Of a stretch of 64,000 nucleotides of DNA, positions 1 through 11,289 are shown one piece after another. Within the stretch, counting starts at the first letter, position 1. The number at the start of each line of letters is the position of its first letter. The notes below the pieces were generated by a model. That model was not told where the DNA came from and did not search any database. It was given only the letters and a program-made list of their open reading frames with translations. The stretch comes from Canna indica. Taxonomy: Eukaryota; Streptophyta; Magnoliopsida; Zingiberales; Cannaceae. A program made the translations under genes and the position numbers. The stretch is taken from the NCBI GenBank assembly GCA_034359265.1, contig CP136895.1, positions 188,501 through 252,500 of the forward strand, given 5' to 3'.

Positions 1-2080
1 TAATATGAATTTAAAAATTTCAGAATCCATAATAATTTATTCAGAATGTTCAAAATACTCTCAGAATTAAATTTTCTTCCGTTTCAAAATAGAGTTCCCT
101 CTCTTTATTTCTTAAAGATTTTTTGAAGGAGTCTTGAAGTAGTTTAAAATAAAATATTTTTTATTATGCACAACATAATTTTATTTTTAGTAATTTTGTA
201 TTAGTTTTTAATGGATAATTTTTTTAGTATATATAATTATTATTATTAGTTTCATTTTTTAATTATTTAAAGACTTTTACTTTTGCAAAAGTATTTAAGT
301 GATTTTAATTTTTTAGTTTTAGTGTCCAAATTATGTTCTTCTTATTTTAGCAATATCATGGGTTTATATATTTTCAACTATCCTTATAATATTTTTAGTG
401 ACTAAAATTATTATATTTTATTTTTTAATCACTTAAAAACTTTTGCCAAATTATTTAAGTAACTAAAAAAAGAAAATAATAATTTTATCCACTAAAATAG
501 TATTTTGCTAAAAATTATAAGAATTATCAAAATAAATTCATACTATAAGTAACAAAAAAAATATATAATTTATGCACTTAAAGACTTTTGCACTAAAAAA
601 TAGTAATTTTGGCTACTAACATATTCTTTAAGTACTAAAAAAAATACTATAAGGACGGTTAAAAAATTAATTCACATTGCATTTTACTTCAGATAGAAAC
701 ATTTAAGATTTTTTAAAATATTTTTAATATTTTAAAAATATAATAGTAATATTATTAGTCACTAAAATAAATTTTTCTCTACTATAATATTAACATGAAT
801 GGTTGAAAAAAAAATATTATGAATAATAAAAAAATATTTTATTTTGAGTCATTTAAAAACTTTTTAAAAAGTCTTTAATTAGTAAAAAAGAAAATCATAT
901 TTTGAAATGGAAGACAAATTCAAAATTATTGGTATTTAGTTATGGATCCGAAAAAATTTGGATCTATATTATGGATCTGGAAAAATCTTAGGTCCATATT
1001 ATGTTTTTGGATAATTACTCTAAATAATTAATTACGAACCACAAAGTTAATAATCCTCATAAATCGATAAGTAAGTTATGTAGTGCTATTTATTTATCTT
1101 CCATTACTTGGGTGAAAAATTCTCTGTGATTTAGTATTTTAACCAAATGAAAAACGTAACTGCAGACTGGTGAGCCCAATCTGTGTTATATAGACTGATC
1201 ATATGGCTTTAGAAAATGTAGTACAATCACCATGTAGTAAGATTACCATATCGTGTTCAACGGCAAATAAGCCCCAAAATTCTCCAAAAATAAAATTTTC
1301 GGTCTCTTTGCACCACGGTGCATTTTCTTATTTCTTTTCGCGGTGACCAGAACGATTGTTGCTTTATTGGGCTGTCGTCGATGGCCCATGTAATTTCACA
1401 AGCCATAGCTAAATAAACTAATCAAGGATTATTACGAAAGGTCGGGTTTGTTCCATGGAATGTGGTACGAACACAGAAAAGTGAGCTCACCTCATCGGGT
1501 CCAGCTGCAAAATTGGCTAAAAAGATTTTACATTGCAAAAGTAGAAGCTGATAACAAATTTAAGTTTGAAAATTGCATTGCACATGTAGATCACATTAAA
1601 ACTTTCTTTTTGGAAGGGCAGCAGGTCATGCACGTGCATATTTGATTGCTGGAAGCTTTTACCAGGGTCAAAGTGGGAATTTCCTGCCACCTTCTTAACA
1701 TCCAAGAAACCATAGATATTGCACCCTTCACCATCATTCCTGATCCGTTGAAGAAAACCTTTTCTTTTACACTATAATGTCATACAATTTGTCAGAATCA
1801 CAACCATATAGTATCATTCTGCTTTAGTTAAAGACAAGCTTTCACTCCTTGCATAATCAAAACAAACTACTCAACATGCTCCATCCAATCAAAGACAGTT
1901 TCCAAACAACATCTTGGAGAAAGAATAGTGAAGGGCTGATTATGGACAAAAATCCAGTTTTGTTTGCAAGTCAAAATAAAGAGTGGATCAATAGTTTTCT
2001 AACACCATGTGATTTTCAAACCTATTATATGGACTTAATGATAGAGTCTGTTTTAGTCTATGTAGTCTTCAAGAGTCCTT
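1..2080. other. AT-rich intergenic DNA without a recognisable gene
   Basis: No open reading frame here resembles a protein family I know. The first 900 bases are very AT-rich and contain imperfect inverted repeats: about 350-392 pairs with 514-551, and about 376-405 pairs with 635-668. Words such as tttagtgactaaaa recur. This suggests a decayed foldback or MITE-like element, but no clean termini or target-site duplication are visible. Confidence 0.5.
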
Positions 2081-2084
2081 TACG

Positions 2085-2248
2085 CAAATTGTTTAACTAA
2101 TGCATCATATTCGAAGCGTTTAGCAGTCCTCATTAGGTAGAGAAATATTGATACAATTGAGGCAAATTGTTTAACTATTATGCATCATATTCGAAGCGTT
2201 TAGCGGTCCTCATTTGGTAAAAAAATATTGATACAATTGAGTCAAATT
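2085..2248. repeat. Tandem duplication, period about 80 bp
   Basis: Two adjacent units share the words gcatcatattcgaagcg (at 2102 and 2182) and aaatattgatacaattga. They differ by a few substitutions and small indels. No coding content is recognised. It looks like a local slippage or unequal-exchange duplication. Confidence 0.85.
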
Positions 2249-3446
2249 TTTTTGTTTGGATGACTAGATCATCTCCTCAATTCTTATAAATCTAGATACA
2301 ATTAAGGCCTTGAGGTAACTGCATTAATTAGGTCCAGCAATGTCTATTTTTGTTTCTTTGTTGAGGCCATTTTCTACATCAATTCGAAAAAAATACCTAT
2401 GAATTCAAAAAGATTCCAAAATCAGAAGCACATAGTTGAAAAGCCAAGAGCATATTGAAAAGTACTTGGTCAATCAGATCAGGATCCGCCTTTCTTTCTA
2501 TAGGCTTCATGGACTTCTTCACAAGAGTTGCAGCATTCTTCATCAAACAACAAAAATCAATAATTTTTAAATTGGTTAACTGTTCCCAATAAAAAGCTTA
2601 CTTTTGGATTACAAAGAAGTAGCAGAAAAACTACGGTGAAAATGGCTACTCACTATGATTAAGCATGTATAGGAAAAAATCAAGGAATGTTGCACATAAC
2701 TAATCTGATATCCTCTTTCATGAACAAAAGGAGATAATAACCCATGTGTAACCTATATATTAACAAAATGCAAATAACTTATAAAAATACTAATTGTAAT
2801 TACTAAGACAATCATTCTTTAGCACATCAAAATTTATGACTTTATCCTAAACAGCAAGCACTAAAGTCGTTTTGAACAAAGAATGAAAAATGACAATCAG
2901 AACATGAAAAAATATACTTAGACACAGGGAACTGATCCATCCATATGATGCAGGCTTGACAAGTATTAATGATAGGTGAAGGGAAATCCATATACTATCA
3001 ATTTGCAAATACTACTATATAGGGCAATTTATATATCAAATGCTTCTTCTAGTAGACTAGTACCAAATAAGTTATTAGTTTTTTTGTTGAAATAAATCAT
3101 TGTATTTAATTCATGAGCAAGAATAGAATACAAGAGGGGGGAGGGGGGAGGGGGGGGACATAAAAACAAGGAGCACGTCAAACAGACCCACACAACATAG
3201 CCAAGATTAAGTAATCTTGAATGAGCCAATGATGGATAACATAGAGGAAGTAAGATCAATCACTCCCCTCAAGAGACCTTAAGACTAGTGGAAGCACTAT
3301 AACAACTTCAGCAAACAATCACCATCAAGTTTCTAGTTATCATGGCTTATCAGGTTTAGTCTAATTAAATACTGGGTTCTACCATTGTGTAGTACATATG
3401 AGGTGGTGAATTTTCACTAACATCTAATAACTTAATGGAGAAGTAA
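2249..3446. other. Intergenic DNA; G-rich tract near 3134-3159
   Basis: No gene is recognised. The only conspicuous item is a purine tract of three long G runs separated by single A bases at about 3134-3159. It could fold as a G-quadruplex on the plus strand. Confidence 0.5.
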
Positions 3447-3461
3447 CATGGCCTAATTAGT
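3447..3461. repeat. Target-site duplication, left copy (SINE)
   Basis: The 15-base word CATGGCCTAATTAGT is repeated with one mismatch at 3631-3645 (CATGACCTAATTAGT). The two copies bracket the tRNA-derived element between them, which is what target-primed insertion of a SINE leaves. Confidence 0.85.
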
Positions 3462-3630
3462 TTTAAAAAAGGTGACCTAGTGCACAATAACTTTTGTAAG
3501 CTCCGGAAAGGAAGGTTGATGTACGCAATCTCCCCCAACTTTTTTTTTCAAAGAGGCTATTTCTATGGCTTATGGCTCGAACTCATGACCTCCCGTCACA
3601 AGTGGTAACTTTACCGTTACACCAAAGCCA
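3462..3630 (-). mobile_element. tRNA-derived SINE, Au-like
   Basis: Read on the minus strand, the element begins GTGGCTTTGGTGTAACGGT, which contains a box A-like TGGTGTAACGG. Box B-like GAGTTCGAGCC follows about 40 bases later, so both internal RNA polymerase III promoter elements are present. The body continues with AGCCTCTTTG, TTGCGTACATC and TGTGCACTAGG, words I associate with the plant Au SINE family. It ends in a short T-rich tail at the 3462 side. A 15-bp target-site duplication flanks it. It carries no protein and would have depended on LINE reverse transcriptase. The family name is from memory; the pol III boxes and duplication are seen directly. Confidence 0.8.
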
Positions 3631-3645
3631 CATGACCTAATTAGT
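3631..3645. repeat. Target-site duplication, right copy (SINE)
   Basis: CATGACCTAATTAGT matches the left copy at 14 of 15 positions. The single mismatch suggests an insertion that is not recent. Confidence 0.85.
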
Positions 3646-4864
3646 ATTTCATATAATTTATCTTATAGTAATTCTAGATACTATAGCACTGATGTATTGC
3701 AGGCTGCATGCACAACATTGGGCAATCAAAACATTCAGAAATTGCCTCAATAATATCACCCGACATCACTTTTTTCTCATATCTTAAGTACTTGTATAAT
3801 AAAAATGTTATTGGTTCGTCATTTAGTCAGGCCTGGCCTGGCATATGTTATCTAGTCAATAATTCAAAAGATACCATTTCATAATTAATCACAAGCAAGT
3901 TTTCTAGAAAAGTGTTTCATGATTTGCTCTAGTTCAGTGGAATCTAGTCCTTTTTCTGTGTAGTATTTGAGGTCATATCCAATGATCAAGCCATCAAGGG
4001 GCAAAATTGATTGTTTACAAAAAAAATAGTTGGTTGATCTATATCTAGAAATTTATGTGACAGCAAGACTCTCTGTGAATTTATTTAATTAGAAGAAAAT
4101 TATGTAGCAAAAACTATAGTTGCAAGGTATAAGGTATTTAAGCACTTTACTGCAGTCACAAACACAATAACAGCAGGATTCAGAAAAGAAACCAATGAGC
4201 AAACATATCGTTTCTGCACCATAGCAAGAACCACAATATGTCTCATTATGTAAAAGTCTACCACCATGTCTTTGTAAAGGCTTTTCAATCTGTAAAAATT
4301 GGAGAGAACTCATTAAAGTAAAGACTACTTATATCCTGCCAGCATACCCCAGCAAATAAAGCATTATGCGATGAGCAAGTAAAGTAGATTGATGTTTGAA
4401 TTTCATAATAAAAAGAGAAATGCAGTCATCATGTATAGGGGAAAATAATAAATAGACACAACAATACAAAGTTAACAGTGAAGTAATAAATACACAGAAG
4501 TGATCTTTCTCATGATAGGGTAGTACATATGCTAAAGTAGGCAAGTAGGTTGGAGACCAGTTATTAGAGGTACATCATCACTCTACAAAAACTACAGGAA
4601 CTGACAAAAAAAACAATATAATGGAATAATTGAACCTCTGAATATCATCAGTTGGTTCAGCAAGTCAAAATCAATCATATATTGTACTACCACTCAAATT
4701 CCACAAAAATCTACTGTTTCAGGAAAATCAATATAAGCTATTAAACTTCATTATGAACTCATTTTTTTGCTATTTCAAACAGATTTATGGTTCAGGTAAT
4801 TGGAACCATCCCAATCCTCAAAAGCATAGCTCTGATTAGAGTTTTGCATTTAGTGCACTTTTCC
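3646..4864. other. Intergenic DNA without recognisable genes
   Basis: I see no gene, repeat or RNA signal here. Short reading frames on the minus strand at 4089-4544 have no recognisable similarity and no splice or codon pattern that suggests coding. Confidence 0.45.
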
Positions 4865-4873
4865 ACATTCATT

Positions 4874-5404
4874 CAAGGTTTAAAATCTCGGTACCGGTAC
4901 CGGTACCGGTACCGGTTTCGGTCACCGGCCGGTACTGGTTTCGGTCACCGGCCGGTACCAGTACATACCGGTACCGTACCGTACCGACACACGGTACGGG
5001 AATAGCATACCGGTTTTTTGCTGCCCCCTGCGGGGGTGTGGGGGCGGAGCCCCCTCCCGAAAAATTTTTAGACCCTTTGGGCTGTGCTTATATGTAATTC
5101 TCTTGTATCTGTGAAAAATCCTAATACAGTAAAAATGACTTTTAATATTCATGTATCTGACATTGGAATATTGATTTTAAGCATTTATTCATCAATTACG
5201 TATTGTTTAGAGTTATATCTAACTCTTAAAAAAAAAAAAAATCAATATTCCCCCGATATCGCATCATACCGCTCATACCGGGCGGTATGATGCATATACC
5301 GCCCGATATACATGATATACCCGGTATTTTCAAATACCGGGTATATCGAATACCGTTATCCTCAAAAACCGGTATATACCGTTTCGGGCGGTTTTTTAAA
5401 CCTT
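4874..5404. mobile_element. Non-autonomous DNA element with CCGGTACC palindromes and 9-bp TSD
   Basis: The element opens with CAAGGTTTAAAATC and closes with GGTTTTTTAAACCTT, giving short terminal inverted repeats. It is bracketed by the direct repeat ACATTCATT at 4865-4873 and 5405-5413. A 9-bp duplication is typical of Mutator-like elements; an 8-bp (hAT) reading is also possible if the termini are shifted by one base. The interior is packed with CCGGTACC and CGGTATACC words, many self-complementary, and a GC-rich stem near 5020-5065. No transposase is encoded. A related fragment lies at about 5585-5660. Confidence 0.75.
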
Positions 5405-5413
5405 ACATTCATT

Positions 5414-5712
5414 ATTGGCTAACGAGGAGCCATGCATGCATGATGACATTGTCCATAACCACAGATCACAAACTTATCAATCAGTAAAATTATCAAATTG
5501 GTGATGAAACTAAATTTGAAGAGAGAGAATGGTGCTTTTTTTGACTTCCTAAAGATGAATTACAAGGGCTTCAGACATGGTTCCAAAAACCGTATCGTAC
5601 CACCTGGTACAGGGGCAGTACTTAGAGGTTTTTGAAAAAACCGGTACCCGATATCCGATAAGGAATAGAAATAGATAAGGAATAACATATTAGCATTACC
5701 ATGTTTGGTAGC
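5414..5712. other. Intergenic DNA with a second CCGGTACC-type fragment
   Basis: The stretch around 5585-5660 contains cgtatcgtaccacctggtac and ccggtacccgatatccgat, resembling the interior of the adjacent element. No termini or duplication are visible, so it is probably a fragment. Confidence 0.45.
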
Positions 5713-6092
5713 ATGAAGATATATTGATCAAATTTGTTTTTTAATTCCGAGGAAAAAGATAGCAGTTAAATATGGATATTAGCTATTGAATATGGTGCTC
5801 AAAATTCATAACATAGATCAAGGTGATTCATACACAAAATTAATTGATCAAACTGAAAACCAAATCTCAATTAGCATATCTAATTTGATGAAAACCAAAT
5901 AAAGCAATTTGAGGAAGAGTTCAAATGCGTCTTAAGTAGTCGTTATGAAGACATTCTCCACCATCTACATTCCTGCAGCATTATTCTGATGTGAGTTGAG
6001 CATATCAAAGGCAAGCGAACTCACATGGTCCCTAAGAACTCGAGTTCAAACTGATACAACATTGAGCGATGACAATTTGCTAAACATAAATA

Positions 6093-6482
6093 TCAATTTT
6101 TAGCTCTGGCAGCATTATTCTCTTTAATCCGTGCACGATTATCCAGCTTAACATAGCGCTTCAGGTCATCAAATGAAAGAGATTCAGTCTCCTTTCTCCG
6201 TAGCTCACTCAAAGGAGGACGCTTATCAAGCAAATGCACCAGCCAATCTGGGTAGTCTGTATCTGGCAATATCTTTGGATCTGCGCCTTCCTTCAGGATA
6301 TTGCCTCCATAAAGTGTGGTGCTTTTCAATTCTTTGCTTAGAGCAGAAGCTTTCGGGGCATCACTTGCACCTTTAGGCCCCTTCTTTTTGCCACCCATTG
6401 CAAACCCTCTGATTCCTACCAAACAAGCTGCCTTGTTTGCTATGCTGATTTCCCTCAATAAGCTTCTGTAACTCAATGCCAT
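6093..6482 (-). CDS. Mitochondrial ribosomal protein mL54, copy 1
   Basis: This 129-residue single-exon coding region encodes the large-subunit mitochondrial ribosomal protein of the L37/mL54 family, the plant type represented by Arabidopsis At3g01740 as I recall it. The N-terminus (MALSYRSLLREI, later GIRGFAMGG) is a basic, Ser/Arg-rich targeting peptide for mitochondrial import. The conserved core follows: SKELKSTT, NILKEGADPKILPDTDYPDW, LSELRRKETE, DLKRYVKLDNR and RIKENN. Length matches the family. A 5'UTR intron is likely, with acceptor at 6505 and donor at 8247, so the transcript would start in the GC-rich block at 8248-8470. This copy keeps family-conserved residues that copies 2 and 3 have changed, which makes it the probable ancestral working gene. 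Confidence 0.9.
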   Translation of the reverse strand: MALSYRSLLREISIANKAACLVGIRGFAMGGKKKGPKGASDAPKASALSKELKSTTLYGGNILKEGADPKILPDTDYPDWLVHLLDKRPPLSELRRKETESLSFDDLKRYVKLDNRARIKENNAARAKN

Positions 6483-6633
6483 GATTTATCTCCTTTGCGT
6501 CAAACTGTCACAGTTGTATAAAGGAGATCAATAGATGTTCTCCTGTAGATAAGCAATGCAAAATGCAAATCTCTAGAACTAATCTGAATGGTAATCCTGA
6601 TTCAGAACTATTGATATTATATCAATAAAGCTT

Positions 6634-6855
6634 TTCAAATGTGGTTATATTATGATAATGACAAATCTGTGTTAATCGAATGCCATCCTGAATATACTAG
6701 GCAAAGCAAGCTTGGCTAGTATTCCAATTGCATATGCTCAATTAAGAAATTTCAAATTTGGTTATATTATGATAATGACAAATTCGTGTTAATTGAATGC
6801 CATCCTAAATATACTAGGCAAAGCAAGCTTGGCTAGTATTCCAATTGCATATGCT
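6634..6855. repeat. 117-bp tandem duplication in the mL54 5'UTR intron
   Basis: Two units start at ggttatattatgataatg (6643 and 6760) and both run through to caattgcatatgctca. The same duplication is present in copy 3 at about 25797-26018, but copy 2 has only one unit (10267-10375). It is a phylogenetic marker joining copies 1 and 3. Confidence 0.9.
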
Positions 6856-8247
6856 CATGCATCCTGGAGATCAATTGTAAGACACATTTCATTCAAGTTT
6901 TGGCAAAATATTCATTCATGCATCAGTGATCAAGGAAATCCTTCATGAACAAGAAATTCTTTTAACCTTTTCCAACTCATCTATAAAACTACCAAAAGTG
7001 TCTTCTTAAAGTGTTGCTAGAAGGAACTATAAACTTTGATTGAACATCGTTCCTGAATTACCTAAACCCAATATGCTCCACATGCCTACAGGGTACCTTA
7101 TCAAGGATAAACATCTTAAGACAAGTACCTTTCACCATGACTCTTGGTTAAATGCCAAAGTGCTGGTTTGCTCTAAAGGAATAGTCTTCTATTTTGGATC
7201 TTTCATATCAAGCTTAGTTGCATATTTCTTGCACTTGTGTTTTGCTTACAATCATAGAGAGCTTAATGTAATGTGACATCACATCAGAACGTTTTTTTCT
7301 AGAACCACTAATCTCGAACTGAACCACGGAATCTTGTCTACCATCTAAGTCAATTATAACATTAGTATTATCATTATCGTCAGCTTGGCGAATGGAAGGC
7401 ATTTAACTTATAAATAATTAATGCAATGAAGTTAACTAAATAAGGAGTCAAATCCTAAAATTAATAAAATTACTGGAATAAGTATTTTACATTAATAGAA
7501 CTTGCAAACAGAGATTAGGACACATCAAAAGAAACTGTGGACCATAATTATATCCTCAGCTTTGGGGCTTCAAGGCATGCTGAATGATTCCCCTTTCCCG
7601 CTTGCAAAATTACAATGGCATTTTGAAGGGCAATTCTCTTATTTGTTACTATAACATAAACTACCACAGGCTCAAGTGCTCAACTATGCAAATAAATTTG
7701 GAGTTCGCAATATAGTTCTAGACAGATTACAAGCAAATCAAATAATTATTTTCACTGGGCCAGCTTCACTTGTCAAGTATACATGCAATATACTTCTACA
7801 CAAATGTAGTACGTTTGCATGGCTTAATCGGAATAATAAAAATATCTATTTACTGCATACTAACATACTATCATTCATCCCCCAATCACATAAAAAAGAA
7901 AACAGTTCATCTACTTCAAAAATATGTATTCTCCTCTATATATTTAGTTAGTCGTATGGACGATACATTCAAGTAAAAATTTCCACTAAGCGAATAGCAG
8001 TGTAGCACACACGAGCACAAATGCAGTGGCACGCGGTCACACAATTTGATCCAAATTATTACAAATAAGAACCAAAACTTAGACATACAAAGCGAAGGAA
8101 AATCAAAGCCCCGATGATGTATCAAAGCAACGGATCGAGGCAAAGCCAAAACCAAAAGAGGGCCAATCTAACAGATCCAAGGCAACGGTAAGAAAACCCA
8201 CGACAATTATTAGAGATTCAGATTTCAGAAAGGGATACCTGCCACAC

Positions 8248-8470
8248 AAATTGGATTGAAATTAGACTCCTGGAGAAGCGTCGTCTCCCTCGATAGTAGG
8301 GTGATCTGGATGAACCCTCTCGCGCTACGCCGGTTCACTATCGCCGACGCCGTGGGATTTCGGGATCAGGAGTTCGCGATCTAACGCCTGAGGCTGGCGG
8401 AGCTCCTTTGCAGTCACCGCTTACCGCGCCACTTGCGTCCCTCGGCAGCGCGGCCCTGTAGTAGCTAGGA
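8248..8470 (-). promoter_or_regulatory. mL54 copy 1: probable first non-coding exon and promoter
   Basis: On the minus strand the sequence reads GTGTGGCAG|gtatccc, a good splice donor at 8247. It pairs with an acceptor at 6505, 22 bases before the start codon. The block 8260-8460 is markedly more GC-rich than its surroundings and is shared with copy 2 (11021-11270) and an orphan copy (23597-23835). Shared conservation of this segment across all three supports its being the promoter and first exon. The transcription start is not defined. Confidence 0.6.
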
Positions 8471-8480
8471 ATTGGGAATT

Positions 8481-9342
8481 TAGGGTTAGAAAAAAAAAAG
8501 ATGCGAAAGAGATATTTATATGATCTTGTATTGCTATATGGAAGAAACATATTAATTATTAACTTTAATATATATAGTTTTCTATTTCCAAATATGTATA
8601 TTATATTTAACAGCAAACCTCTGTATATAGTTATATTATTATATATAAACTGTAAATATATATATTATATTAATATACTGATTTGATTCAAATTTTTAGA
8701 ATTTTTTGTCTGCAAATAGCTCATAAAATATATCTTTCTTAAAAAAAATCTCATGTTCTAATATTACGAATGAAAAAAACTCTCCTTGGAAGAGTTTTAT
8801 ACTCTTAGTGAGTCGACTCAGAAAGCTCATATTGAATTATAGACTCACTAATAATTTAGGGGTTACATATATGACTATGTTGTTTATATGGATGAGATTT
8901 AATCATTGATTATAGTATTATATGCATTTATTACGTCTTTATTTATTCTACAAAATGTGAGATTATGTTTGAATTATATGCACCTCGATTGTATGGGATT
9001 CGATCAGTGGCGGAGCCAGAAATTAAATTTGAGAGGGGCAAGACTCTCAAATGATAAACGGGAGACGAGAAATGGACACACGACTAGGAATCGAGATCGA
9101 AAGATAAGGGAAAGGAAGAGAAAAATAAGATATAATTTTAGGATATAATATATTTTTTAAATTTATGAAGGACAAAAGGTGATAAAGTTCGAAATATAAA
9201 GAGAAAATTTTCAATTTTGTAGGAGGCAAATGTGAATAAATCTTAGAAATATAAGAATAATTCTATAAAGAAATAATAAAATAGTCATTCACCATGTATA
9301 AATAATAAAATTTTAAAATTAATGGGGGGTGGGGGGGGGGGG
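8481..9342. other. Spacer between mL54 copies, with a GGCGGAGCCA-type repeat and a G tract
   Basis: No gene is seen. At 9005 a repeat begins with cagtggcggagccagaaatt, a word that recurs (inverted) at the ends of the element inside cyclin H intron 9. At about 9325-9342 an almost pure G tract immediately precedes the left edge of mL54 copy 2, so the duplication junction sits on or beside this tract. Confidence 0.5.
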
Positions 9343-9723
9343 CATGGAGATATATTGATCAAATTTGTTTTTAAATTCCGATGAAAAAGATAGCAGTTAA
9401 ATATGAATATTAGCTATTGAATATGGTGCTCAAAATTCATAACATAGATCAAGGTGATTCATACACAAAATTAATTGATCAAACTGAAAACCAAATCTCA
9501 ATTAGAATATCTAATTTGATGAAAACCAAATAAAGCAATTTGAGGAAGAGTTCAAATGCGTCTTAAGTAGTCGTTATGAAGACATTCTCCACCATCTACG
9601 TTCCTGCGGCATTATTCTGATGTGAATTGAGCATATCAAAGGCAAGCGAACTCACATGGTCCCTAAGAACTCGAGTTCAAACTGATACAACATTGAGCGA
9701 TGACAATTTGCTAAACATAAATA

Positions 9724-10113
9724 TCAATTTTTAGCTCTGGCAGCATTATTCTCTTTAATCCGTGCACGATTATCCAGCTTAACATAGCGCTTCAGGTCAT
9801 CAAATGAAAGAGATTCAGTCTCCTTTCTTCGTAGCTCACTCAAAGGAGGACGCTTATCAAGCAAATGCACTAGCCAATCTGGGTAGTCTGTATCTGGCAA
9901 TATCTTTGGATCTGCGCCTTCCTTCAGGATATTGCTTCCATAAAGTGCGATGCTTTTCAATTCTTTGCTTAGAGCAGAAGCTTTCGGGGCATCACTTGCA
10001 CCTTTAGGCCCCTTCTTTATGCCACCCATTGCAAACCCTCTGATTCCTACCAAACAAGCTGCCTTGTTTGCTATGCTGATTTCCCTCAATAAGCTTCTGT
10101 AACTCAATGCCAT
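9724..10113 (-). CDS. Mitochondrial ribosomal protein mL54, copy 2
   Basis: This 129-residue frame is colinear with copy 1 and without stops. Differences from copy 1 are few and non-silent: GGIKKGP for GGKKKGP, SIALYGS for STTLYGG. Homology to copy 1 runs from about 9343, through the 3' flank and coding region, to about 10380. It then resumes from about 10541 to 11280, so about 1 kb of the 5'UTR intron is missing or replaced. The promoter and first exon are retained (donor at 11020). It could be expressed as a second mL54. The missense changes hint at relaxed constraint, but none is obviously fatal. Confidence 0.8.
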   Translation of the reverse strand: MALSYRSLLREISIANKAACLVGIRGFAMGGIKKGPKGASDAPKASALSKELKSIALYGSNILKEGADPKILPDTDYPDWLVHLLDKRPPLSELRRKETESLSFDDLKRYVKLDNRARIKENNAARAKN

Positions 10114-11020
10114 GATTTATCTCCTTTGCGTCAAATTGTCACAGTTGTATAAAGGAGATCAATAGATGTTCTCCTGTAGATAAGCAATGCAAAATGTAGA
10201 TCTCTAGAACTAATCTGAATGGTAATCCTGATTCAGAACTATTGATATTATATCAATAAAGCTTTTCAAAGCGATTATATTATGATAATGACAAATCTGT
10301 GTTAATCGAATGCCATCCTTAATATATTAGGCAAAGCAAGCTTGACTGATATTCCAATTGCATATGCTCAATTAAGAAATAGAATACATATATAATTTTA
10401 CTAACATCTAAGTTAAAACTTGAACTTTACAATGAAATTTATGATGCACAAATACGACTCTTTCACAGGTTGAAAACAACACCATAAAAATACACCAGTA
10501 ACATGCCTACTGAAAGTATCTCATATAACTAATCATATGCAATAAACTTGTACACAAATGTAGTACGTTTGCATGGCTTAATTGGAATAATAAAAAATCT
10601 CTTTACTGCATAGTAACATACAATCATTCATCCTCAAATCACATAAAAAATATATTAAAAACTCATCTACTTAAAAAAAAAAAAAAATTCCTCTATACAT
10701 TTAGTTCATCACATGGACTATATGATTTAGTTATCAAAAGAAAAAAAAATAACATTCAAGTAAAAATCTCCACAAAACGAATGGCAGTGTAGCACACACG
10801 GGCACAAGTGCAGACGTGCAGTGACACACGATCACACAATTTGATCACAAATTATTACAAATAAAGACCAAAACTTAGACACACAAAACGAAGGAAATCA
10901 AAGCCCCGATGATGTGCCCAGGGCAACTGATCGAGGCACAGCCAAAACCTAAATAAGGCCAAACAATGGTAAGAATATCCAAGACCAGTTATTAGATATT
11001 AAGATTTCGGGAATCGATAC

Positions 11021-11270
11021 CTGCTACACAAAATGGTGATAAATTAGAGCCTCGGAGATGTGTCGTCTCCCTCGATAGTTGGGTGATCTGGATGAGCCCT
11101 CTCGCGCTACGCTGGCTCACTATCGTCAAGGCCGTAATTCCGGAATTAGGAGTTTGCGATCTAGCGACTGGGGCTGGCGGAGCTCCGTCGGAGTCACCGA
11201 CTCACCGCGCGACATGCGTCCCTCGGCTGCGCGGCCCACTAGACACTAGTAGCTAGAAATATGAAAATCC
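11021..11270 (-). promoter_or_regulatory. mL54 copy 2: probable first exon and promoter
   Basis: This GC-rich block corresponds to the copy 1 block, with donor CAG|gtatcg at the 11020 side. It is more similar to the orphan block at 23536-23840 than to copy 1; both share gacaatggtaagaatatcc and the cgactggggctggcggagc stretch. It forms the left member of a direct repeat that brackets the JASON/ABCD1 block. Confidence 0.6.
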
Positions 11271-11289
11271 AAGGTTTAGAAGAAAAATA

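Noticed and set aside
3530..3630. A possible tRNA gene on the minus strand
   Set aside because: Box A and box B are present, but no cloverleaf can be completed and a 15-bp target duplication flanks a longer unit, so it is a SINE.
7040..7976. Short plus-strand frames repeated almost exactly at 26204-27140
   Set aside because: They lie in the mL54 5'UTR intron and are identical only because the 1978-nt segment was duplicated. No family similarity or selection pattern supports coding.
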